From contig NC_060238.1 of NCBI RefSeq assembly GCF_021155775.2, forward strand, positions 13,709,042 to 13,773,041: 64,000 bases of DNA. Reading direction: 5' to 3'. The first letter of the stretch is position 1; every line of letters starts with the position of its first letter. Of this stretch, positions 55,826 through 64,000 are shown piece after piece. The translations under genes were made by a program, and so were the position numbers. This stretch comes from Neodiprion pinetum (Eukaryota; Arthropoda; Insecta; Hymenoptera; Diprionidae). Below the pieces are notes generated by a model, which saw only the letters and a list, made by a program, of their open reading frames with translations, did not search any database and was not told the DNA's origin.

Positions 55826-56099
55826 TAGTACTTCTTATTCCTTTTCTACAACAGCGGGGCGAAACTGGTGAGTTTCCATCCTCAAACGAGAATGGAAACC
55901 AGTCGATTGCATTGACCCTCGCTTGCGGATGAAAACTCGCCGGTTTCGCTCCGCTGTTGTAGAAAATAGTACGTTCCCCTTGGAGAAAACGGTCGTTTGC
56001 CTCGTGTGAACTTCAAAATACCCCGTCTTCGCCTCAGTGCTCAACTTCATACTCGGCGTGTAAACGACCGTTTTCTTGCTCGGTAAATAATGTACTATT
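55826..56099. mobile_element. Double-hairpin element next to the Gypsy pol break
   Basis: Hairpin A has 40-bp arms at 55842-55881 and 55927-55966 (TTTTCTACAACAGCGG and its complement). Hairpin B pairs GAGAAAACGGTCGTTT (55983-55998) with AAACGACCGTTTTCTT (56062-56077). TAGTAC or GTACTA lies at the outer ends and between the two. The Gypsy pol frame stops exactly at its right edge. It looks like a small foldback element; family unknown. Confidence 0.65.
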
Positions 56100-56102
56100 C
56101 TG

Positions 56103-58400
56103 ACACCGAGTAATTGATTTCAGTCTTTTTCAACACCCTCGATACATACGCGTTTGGCAAATCTTCACCATCTTTGTCTTGAGTGAATATTGCTCCTATT
56201 GCAAACTTCGAAGCGCCGGTCGTTAGAACGAAGGGTTTTGCAAAGTTGGGATACTGCAGTATAGGTTCCCGATACAGACTATCGCGCAGGGTTTCGAATA
56301 CAAATTGACGTTTCGCTGTCAATAGAAAAGGGCTAATTTTCTTCAGCATATCATTAGTAGGTCTAGCAATTTTCGGAAGGTTACGAATGAATTTTCGGTA
56401 GTAGCCTATCAGGCCTAAAAACTGTTTAATCTGTTTCGATTCCTTGGGAACTAGGTAGTTTTTTATTGCTAATATCTTTTCCGGATTAGAATTCAATCCC
56501 TTTCGAGTGATAATGTGACCTGAGTATGCTACTTCTTCGCGCAGAAATTCACACTCATCTGGCTGAAGGATTAGTCTCGCATCACATAATCTCTCCATGA
56601 GTTTCCGAAATTTGGTTACCTGCTCCTCCAAGGATTGGGAGTGAATGTCTATGTTATCCAAATAAGCAAACATATCGGTACCCTGTAATCCCGATGGAAC
56701 CTGGGGAATTTTTTAAGCCAAATGGCATTCTAGTATACTCGAAATGACCGTGAGGAGTCGAAAAGGCGGTCTTTGCGCCATGATCGGGATGCATTGGAAT
56801 TTGGTGGAACTCAGAAGCCAAGCCGAATGTTGAGAAATATTTTGCGGAGCTTGACTGGTCTAGAATATCAACGATATTTGGTACCGGATGAGTGTCGAAA
56901 ATGGTTTTTTCGTTGAGTTTTCGGAAGTCGGTGACCATTCGCTATTTCTTTTCGCCGCTAGCATCTGATTTCTTGGGGATGATCCAGACCGGAGAATTGT
57001 AAGGAGATGAATAATGTGTTATAATGTTTTGATCAACGAGCTTAGTCACTTGCTTTTGTATTTTATCCTTGTATACTCTTGGGTCTCTGTAATGTTTAGT
57101 ATGAATTGGTGTATCATTGGTAGTAGGGGTCGTGTAGCTGGCTAAGTTTGTCTGTCCCAGGTTGTCACTTGGGAGAAAAAATACGTGGTTGAATTCGATG
57201 GCAAGATTAATTATCAATTGTTCTTCTCCGTCATTCAAATGGTCCAGTCGCAACTTTTCTTTCAAAATGTCACGGCCTCTCGAATCGTAATCTACGGCTG
57301 TGGGAAGAACGTGATTCTTGTTCCTTTTTTTACTCTCATAGTCTTGTGCTAGTAAGACCTGTCCGCTGCCTGCAGTACTTGTATGCGTTAGGTGAGTTTG
57401 CGCTGAGCGTGGCAATTCTCGCGAGTTCATCGACTTCTTCCAGTGTTACGACTGGTTTTCTTATTTCCACAGCTGATTCATTGGAGTTTATCGCGTAAGC
57501 GTAGACAAATCCTTGTTGGTGGGTAACCAGAGCCTGTCGCAGGAATATGTCGGGCCTACTTCCAACTATTTTATGAATTCTGTCTTTACCGAGGGATTTG
57601 AAATTTTCAGAGAAATCACTTGAGCTGTTAGTGATGATATCAATAGGTCGTCTTCATTTATGAGTTTGAATGGTTTGATAGTATTGTTCGATATTATTTT
57701 CTCTTTATCGAAAGATATCGTTGCATTTTCGTTCCGTAGAAACATCGATCCTAAGATTCCGTCTTCTTGTATCGGAAACAAATCATCGACTATGTGGAAT
57801 ACATGAGCATTTTCTCCGATTCGAATGCTAGTTGTTCATAATATTTTTATTGTTTCGTTTATAGCACTGGTAACGTGGATCTGACCTTCGTTGCATTCAC
57901 AAGGAACATGTGCATGTATTGCTCCGAGTTCAATTACGTTTACATCAGCTCCGTCGTCAATTATAGATGGGATGGGTTGTAGTGTGAGTTCACCAGTGGT
58001 TATTCGAGCCTTCGGTGTCTGTGTGATAGATGTTGTCAGGATACGCGGTGGTATTTTCGTGTTGGTTCTATACTTGTTGAAAGGAATAACGCCGGTTTCG
58101 CGGGGGGTAAGATAGTAGTTTTTGAAACAGATAGTCGCCCTCTCTGAACGTAAAAAATCTGAACTCAGTATACGGTCTTTGATGTTAGAGAAGTAGTTAT
58201 CAACAAGATGGAATTCGTGGCGTGTATTAGCTAACTCGACGTAGAGACGTCCTATTGCTCTGATGGATCTTTCTGCTATCCCTGAAATCTGCCGAACGTT
58301 TGTCTTTGTGACGTAAACTTTGGGGTCGATTTAATTAATTTTTATCAAGTTAATGTTAGCGCCAGTGTCGATTATTAGTGTCACGTACCCATTCAACGAT
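56103..58400 (-). pseudogene. Gypsy/errantivirus pol: protease, RT and truncated RNase H
   Basis: Protease LIIDTGANINLIKI at about 58330-58380; a linker (57781-57566); RT palm in 57430-56942 (YNSPVWIIPKKSDASG) and 56938-56654 (VTDFRKLNEKT, MPFGLKNSP). The catalytic box at 56673 reads YLDNI instead of YLDDI, and the RNase H start reads TGASKFAIGA where DASKFAIGA is usual. Two catalytic Asp residues are therefore lost in addition to several frameshifts. Pol ends abruptly after NYSVSE at the double-hairpin element. Confidence 0.88.
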
Positions 58401-59640
58401 TGTGGGCATTTTGCTCGAATATGTGGAGGTCCAGACTCTATTGTTTTGCGGGGTTGTACAGAGCTGACGTCTGGTTTTGGCGCTGCTCCGGTCTGAAGAA
58501 GATCGATGCGTCCGCGCGGCCGTCCCTCCATCTTATTTAAATGGCTCGGGTTGCCTGAATATTCGCGGTGTTGCTCTACTTCGAATGAAACTTCCGGGTA
58601 GACGCCTGCATCGCAATTATCGGTTAAGTAATCTTGTGTTACATAATTAACCCTAAAATTCGGTTGCAAAGGATTTGTGATATTATACCGTTGTGAGCGT
58701 TGACTGTCATTTCGCGTCTGATCTAAAGGTTGGTTTGTCGGGTCTCGTGCTCGATATTGGGTGTTCGGATTGTTCTGTAGTTGACGATTGGTGTTTTTTG
58801 GGAAAACTCTTAGATCCTGGTAGACATTCGGGTTCTGGGGATATTCGGTACGGTTTGAACGGCACTTATCGCTTGAGTGGCTTTTGCGACCACACAGAGT
58901 GCAAGGTGTGGTATTGCGCGGCCTTGTTCTGCATTTTTCTATACTATGACTTGTCTTCTTGCAGTGTCTACACACGACTTATACGGAAGATCGTTCAGGA
59001 CAATATTTATCGACTTGATTGGTAAATTCACATATACTACATTTTACACGGTTTTGTGCCTCGTAGTTAGTATCACGGAACGAGGCTAGTTCAAGTCTAT
59101 CTGATAATAGTTTTTCAGTCTTAGTTGACCGTATCTATAGCCATTTGTAGGGTTTGTGGATTCTTATGTGCCACTCTTATTTCTAATACATCTAGTAAGC
59201 CTTTTATGAATCTTAGTCTTGCGGTTTCTTTGATATTTTTTTTAGCACTTAAGCATCACTGATAGACTCTGAGGCTTCAATTGACTCATACGCTTGTCTT
59301 AACAAATATTTTATCCTAGCACCGTAACATAAAACACTCTTATCTCGCCTCTGTGCTGATTGTGCAAGGTCCAACTGGATATCTGGGAGGCGTTGTTCAG
59401 ATGAGTAGGCCTGTCTTAGGCAGTCAAGCAAATCTCTAAGAGAATCTGGGTTATCTGACTCAACATACTTACTCGCATCGCCATTGATTTTCATACGAAT
59501 GAGTGTGGAAAGTAAATTTAGTTTTGTGCCTAAGACAGCCTGCTTTGCGCTTTGTACTTCAATTATGAATTCGGATACAGGCATATTAATGCTATCAAAC
59601 GTGGGAATCAGAGCTAATAAATCTTTCAAAGGCAGGTGTC
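58400..59640 (-). pseudogene. Gypsy/errantivirus gag, frameshifted
   Basis: The N-terminal frame (59629-59249) reads LLALIPTFDSINMPVSEFI and, near its end, RIKYLLRQAYESIEA, typical of insect Gypsy gag. After breaks near 59240-59000 the frame at 58975 holds two zinc knuckles, CRHCKKTSHSIEKC and CTLCGRKSHSSDKC. A Gln/Asn/Arg-rich linker follows. Gag assembles particles and binds genomic RNA. It is broken between the two parts. Confidence 0.8.
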
Positions 59641-60105
59641 AAAAAATGCTTTCGCTAGCCATATTGTAAATTTCAACTTGGAGGTTGTGGGTGTACAAAG
59701 TGAAGATAGAGAGAAGAAATAGAAGAAGATGCTGCGTCCTCCCGTGAAGATGTTCGTATAGCGATGTCGCGTCTGTAGGCGGGGATGATGTCGATGTGCG
59801 TTATGTTGGACTAGAAGTCGTGAAGAACGAAGGTGTCCTCGTAGTAGGAGCAGGAAAAAGTTTTGCAGAAATATGGATTTCGAACTGCAGATTTCTTTTT
59901 GGTGTATGTGTGGATCAGAGATCGATGATTGTAGAATTAGACGTCGAATATGACTTACTTCAGAGTGTCTTCAACACTATCACACAATGGTGTCACTTTT
60001 GTATTAACAATTTTGTACTTTTTGAAACCAGTCTATCGGAGAGCACATTATAGGTAGCACACACGTAAATAATTGTAGGTGTCGTTGAATTTCCGAAAAG
60101 CGAAG

Positions 60106-60122
60106 ACCAACACTAGCCACCA
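60106..60122 (-). promoter_or_regulatory. Primer binding site after the Gypsy LTR
   Basis: The minus strand reads TGGTGGCTAGTGTTGGT one base after the LTR end, where a tRNA primer site is expected. The tRNA is not identified. Confidence 0.6.
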
Positions 60123-60123
60123 A

Positions 60124-60579
60124 TGTTACGTCTGTAAAGGGGGTTTACTCCCGAGCGGTAGGCATAAACAGGTTCAGCTTCGCTTTTACGCCTGGGAAAA
60201 ACTGGAAGTTGGGATAAGGGCTGCATAACCGTTTGGATATTTAAGATATCAATTATATATTTGTTTGAAGAATTTGTGGAATAGTTGAAATGGAGTGTGT
60301 AGTTTACAATATCGGTAACAAAAGTTATACGTGAGGTTGTTGAGTGTTGAAATAGAATTGATCGTGTCGAACGTTGGAATGGGAATGAATCTGAGGTAAA
60401 GACGAGTGGATGTAAGGTGCGCAACATGGTGTGGAATAGAACTAGCAAAGTCGGCAAAAAGTAGGTGGCGTCAGCCAGAATGGAAGTAGCAGGACAAGAA
60501 TGAGATGATAAGGTTACTGTAAGGATCGTGGGAAAGTGACGAGATGAGGGAGACGTGTGGCGATACGCCGGACGTAACA
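60124..60579 (-). repeat. LTR of the Gypsy/errantivirus element
   Basis: 456 bp with TGTTACGTCTG at one edge and CCGGACGTAACA at the other, i.e. TGTTACG...CGTAACA on either strand. Gag follows on the minus strand. A similar edge occurs at 10900. No second LTR of this copy was found, so no target duplication can be checked. Confidence 0.8.
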
Positions 60580-60936
60580 GACATATTTAGCTGAATTTGA
60601 GATCAGATTCTAGTTTCGGATTGTGAACACATGGTCCAAATTTTAATGAAATTGATCCAAAAATACGGGACTTTTTTCTTGAAGGAGTCTCCCTTCGATA
60701 TATATCCCTACGCGTTCTGAGCAGCCGCGCATGCTCTTTATCTGCCTTTCAAGCGACTGCCGACTGCGCCTGATTCATTAGATTAAGGTCTGACTGTTTT
60801 TCTCTATAATTATGTATGATAATTGAGTAATGAACAAATTTTTAGTCATCATAAAACTCTTGTACCGATATCATTATTGCGACCTCTTATGCGACGTGCT
60901 GTTTAACGGGGACGGGGAGCTGTTGGTATCGATTAA

Positions 60937-61859
60937 GGGGAGGTTCTAGTCAAAATCGACCAAAAAAACTTATTTTTTTGTATTGCTTTATTTTCATCCT
61001 TAAGGTCTTAAAAATGTGTAGGCAAAAGGATATTTCCCTATCTAATTGATTTTATGAGTTATAGCGTATAGACGAGAGAGCGCGTCGGCCGAAAAACAGG
61101 TAGAAACGCGAATTTATTTATTTATTACGCGGAGGCGAATTTATCAGTGTTGGCGAAAAAGGCCAGAATTGACAAAATCAGCACCAAAGTTCAGCAAAAC
61201 ATGCTTTTTGAAGATGAGGAAGGAGTCCTGTATGGTGCGGGAATAGCTGATTAGATGTAAGTGTAAAAAAAAAACATTATATACGATTCTTTCTTCGTCA
61301 AACTTTAAACGCGTTTTTCTCGAAACACCTTTTTTTTGCGCGCGGGGCGCGATTCCGCTCCAACGACTACACCGATTTCGACGTTTGGCGGCTCAAATTA
61401 AAGCTTATTCAATTTAGGGGGCCTTCAGGAAGCTTTTTTTGTCAAAAAAAAAATGTTTAGTATTGTTTTTTTCAACGTTAAAACAAATAAAAAGAGGCAA
61501 AAAAGGTGTTTTTTTTTCAATGGGTCCCCATTTTTTCTAAAAAGGGTTTTTTGAAAATTGGAAATTCATAAGGCCCCCCAAATTTCATCTACTTTAAGAT
61601 TTTTTTTGGTTTTTTCGTTTCGGATCACTTGGCAGGGCTGTAGAGTGCTCCGCGCACATTGTCCACCGCCGCGCACGACCGTCGTCAGTGAGGGCTGGAG
61701 CTGCTATTTTGTATTATTTTTACTCGAAAAAATTTTGTAAACTTTTTAAAATATAGACAAATAAGTGCCGGAAAGTTTTTTAAAAAAAATACGTATGTAC
61801 TCTCAAAAAAAAATCATGAAATTACGCACATTTTCGGGCCTCTGGACTAGAACCTCCCC
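60937..61859. mobile_element. TTAA-flanked non-autonomous element inside env
   Basis: TTAA at 60933-60936 and 61860-61863 flanks the perfect inverted ends GGGGAGGTTCTAGTC and GACTAGAACCTCCCC. The 923-bp interior is non-coding. Exact TTAA target sites suggest a piggyBac-like transposase. Its ends differ from those of the element at 44340-45434, so it is a separate family. Confidence 0.88.
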
Positions 61860-62291
61860 TTAAAAGTGTCGGGGTTGAGCAGTGGGATGGATATCTCACG
61901 ATATGGATATGCTATGTCGATTTGTGAGATGCGAATCAGTTCTCCGGCGTAATTCGGGTCCATTGGGATGGGGAACTGTATTTGTGGTCCAAGTGACTGG
62001 ATATGTTTAAGGCTGGAAATAATTTGGTCCGGCGATAGGATTTTAGGGTGGACAATACCTTTTTGTGCGAATAGGATAGCGTTTACTAGGCTGGACAGGT
62101 CAACTTCGTATTCGTTCATGTGTCGGTCCAGGTCAATAAGTTGGTTAAGTAGAATTGTTCTAAAGGTATTGTTGGCGATTAAGGCTCTTGAAATAGTTGC
62201 ATCACTGGAGAGAGCCGTAAGAAGTTTATCTTGTTCGCGATCATGACTTATCGTGTTGTCGACTTCTTTCCTGTAGACACTGTGACGATAT

Positions 62292-62928
62292 ATATATATT
62301 TGGATGGACGATAGTAAGAACCGAAGTTCGAACGGATTAGCGGATCAGCTGATCAGCAAATTAGTAGGCCTACGACTTCAGAAGGAAAGAGTTGTGTATG
62401 GTGGTGTCAGTAGATAATAAAGTGTGTGAAATTAATCCGAATCCTGATCAGGTAACAAATTAAATAAATAACGACGAAATGAAACAATAAAGAAAGTCAT
62501 ACCATTCTAAAATTATAAATACGACACATCAAACACTCTCCCTTCAAATTCTTCGAATAGTTGTTCCGCTCGATTTCATCTATATACCCTTTTACCGTCC
62601 GCTTTTATGTTATTGTTACTATTTTGTTTTATTCTTACTGGACTATTGTCTCTTACATCTTTCAACTTATGCACCTGTGCCGTCCACTTATATTTTTTAA
62701 ACTATCAAACCAAGTTTGTTGGGTTGCGACGTGCAGGGACTATAAATTTGGAATTATGTACTATTCAATTATAATTGACTTATTAAACCAAAATGAGCCA
62801 AATAAATGCCTAATTTTCTTTTTGATCTTCAACAACTATTTGTCGCAATTGTCTATTTATTTCCCTTTCTTTGATATTTTACTTATAATCAATAAACAAA
62901 ATTCATTACAACACCCAGCGTCGATTGT
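62292..62928. mobile_element. Unclassified insertion in env with a 7-bp flanking repeat
   Basis: ACGATAT occurs at 62285-62291 and 62929-62935, at the points where the env-type reading is interrupted. The left end is a short AT run. There are no clear inverted ends or coding region. A plus-strand frame of 129 codons (62561-62950) crosses the boundary and is probably chance. It may be a short retroposon. Confidence 0.55.
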
Positions 62929-63526
62929 ACGATATTTGTCTGTTTGTTAAGCAGGGATGCCAAGTTTGTACTGTCGTTGTACAAGTTGTCGATTTCCTGA
63001 TATTCACCGTCCTCTACGTGTAAGGTGCCAAATAGGGATGTTGATACGCTACCAACGAAATAATTGCGCCCCGTGTTCTGCGATGGTGGCCTAGTTTCGC
63101 GAGTTCGGAGTGGATGGATTCGCCTACGCCATGGCCGACTAAATACTCGATTCGATTTTGATATATTTTCATAGTTTTCGATCGATTAGCCAACATTTGA
63201 ATGTGATCGCCGGTGTAGCAATAATTCTTGGCGTCGGAGCATTTTTCCTTTATAATGGTCAAGAAATCTGATGTTAAGTCAAGTCGGTCGAATAAATATT
63301 GGAGATCAACGTAATTCAGCAGAGTCGATTCTTCGTTATATGTACGCAGGTCTTGCAATTGTTCGAAAAAGATTCCCGGGATACTTTTCAGTTGGTTAAT
63401 CATAACGGTAGTCGACTAGTTTGTCCCGCTGTCTAGAGCACTGCACCTGCAACAATATGCGAAGGTATAAGAAGTAATACGGCGTGGTCGCGGTTGAAGT
63501 GATGATATACGGTCGTCGGAGTAGAT

Positions 63527-64000
63527 TCAATTCCGGTCACTCTCTTCTAGTGCCAATTTTAGTTTGTTCAAATGAGCAATTTTAGTTTTATGGGGGGTAA
63601 TGACAATTTCAGCATTGACATCATCAATTGTACGTTTGATTGTGTACACTCCTTTGTAGTGGTCGTCAAATTTAGAACGGGTTTCATTTAGTAAATAGAC
63701 CTTTTGACCTGATTCGAAATTTTGCATATTGACATTTCTGTCATAATACGTCTTGGAACGATGGTTAGCTTATTCGAGATTAGACGCGGGGTGTTTTCGT
63801 ATGCTCGATGAATCAGCAATTAAATCTAGATGGAAGGAATCGTCATAACAGGTATACGCGCTGGCAGGGTTCACGTCTATCGGAAGTCTGGCTTGCAAAT
63901 CAAAAATTAGTTGATGAGGGGTAAAGTTAGTACCTTCATGCTTCGCAATGTTGTAACAGAAAATTGCAAACTGGATATAATCGTCCCAGTCTTTGACAGC
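63527..64000 (-). pseudogene. Gypsy integrase C-terminal part, running off the window
   Basis: On the minus strand DYIQFAIFCYNIAKHEGTNF and TPHQLIF are typical of the region after the integrase catalytic Glu in Gypsy elements. After a stop near 63770, QNFESGQKVYLLNE and HKTKIAHLNKLKL form the C-terminal SH3-like end. The upstream part lies outside the window. Confidence 0.8.

Larger units (their letters stand above)
56103..60579 (-). mobile_element. Gypsy/errantivirus-type element: 5' LTR, gag and partial pol
   Basis: On the minus strand: LTR (60579-60124), primer site, gag (about 59640-58400), protease, RT and the start of RNase H, where it is cut off at about 56103. Integrase, env and the 3' LTR of this copy are missing. 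Many stops and frameshifts are present. The neighbouring integrase-env piece (60580-64000) has the same orientation and could be a second copy sharing this LTR. Confidence 0.85.
60865..63403 (-). pseudogene. Errantivirus envelope-type gene, frameshifted and interrupted
   Basis: The first frame (63403-63014) is open for 129 codons from an ATG at 63403. It resembles the N-terminal part of insect errantivirus env proteins. A frame change near 63060 is followed by sequence up to a 637-bp insertion. After it, a segment including the frame 62119-61847 has VDLSSLVNAILFAQKG, a well-known env pattern. The TTAA-flanked element at 60937-61859 cuts this frame; coding sequence appears to continue beyond it to about 60865. 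In live elements the product is a membrane fusion protein. At least one frameshift and two insertions make it dead. Confidence 0.75.
60580..64000 (-). mobile_element. Errantivirus-type element: integrase end and env, interrupted
   Basis: On the minus strand, starting beyond the window, the end of integrase (64000-63527) is followed by an envelope-type gene (63403 to about 60865). The gene is interrupted by a 637-bp insertion (62292-62928) and a TTAA-flanked element (60937-61859). The LTR at 60124-60579 lies downstream. I see no polypurine tract directly before that LTR, so it may not be this copy's own 3' LTR. Confidence 0.8.

Noticed and set aside
62561..62950. 129-codon plus-strand hydrophobic frame
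   Set aside because: It crosses the boundary of the insertion in env and is AT-rich; hydrophobicity follows from T-rich codons.
1..64000. CRISPR array, prophage or bacterial operon
   Set aside because: No regular short repeats with spacers and no bacterial gene organisation; spliced exons and eukaryotic retroelements dominate.

Overview
This is a stretch of insect nuclear genome. The evidence is two spliced exons of a PDZ-domain gene, BEL/Pao, Penelope, CR1/Daphne-like and errantivirus-type retroelements, and TTAA-flanked elements. A DUF4806-type N-terminal exon and TTAGG-like tracts fit a hymenopteran best, but the order is an inference. No bacterial genes, tRNA, rRNA or CRISPR array are visible. 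Almost everything recognisable is mobile DNA, much of it nested.

1-11.4 kb: a short internally deleted hAT element with an exact 8-bp target duplication (138-1148), then a complete BEL/Pao retrotransposon (2397-10122) with apparently identical 826-bp LTRs, a 5-bp target duplication and one unbroken polyprotein. This is the only intact element in the window. 11.4-16.5 kb: a full-length but decayed, extremely purine-rich LINE with a 15-bp target duplication. 17-24 kb: an LTR scrap, a LINE 3' end, a Penelope copy with a GIY-YIG domain, a hammerhead-like motif and a LINE with its 3' part missing. 24.8-27.4 kb: a solo BEL LTR and a long imperfect inverted repeat with arms of about 430 bp.

27.6-44.3 kb: two plus-strand exons (27625-27749 and 44174-44286) together encode one PDZ domain of the RIM/Piccolo/Fife kind. 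The 16.4-kb intron between them holds the most unusual content. It has a decayed virus-like cassette of eight Polinton/adintovirus-type genes at 29.8-35.5 kb: double-jelly-roll capsid, penton-like protein, adenain-like protease, minor virion protein, phospholipase-A2-like protein, packaging ATPase and two further proteins. It also holds a minus-strand gene or pseudogene with a 33-residue repeat, a LINE 3' half, and two inverted copies of an LTR-like repeat rich in CAAGATGGC. One of those copies is followed by a perfect 18-nt tRNA-Lys primer binding site. A solo LTR and a small inverted-repeat element are also present.

44.3-64 kb: a TTAA-flanked element; a second Penelope copy (46813-52233) whose ends are inverted copies of each other and which is split by a 2.96-kb LTR-like insertion. 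That insertion carries three hairpins with compensatory base changes and many CGGTAG motifs. Then come a related retroelement leader with tandem repeats, a double-hairpin element, and two minus-strand Gypsy/errantivirus parts separated by one LTR. The env part is interrupted by two further insertions.

The genes here do not form an operon or pathway. What unites the window is repeated insertion into and around one host gene; only the BEL element looks able to be active.
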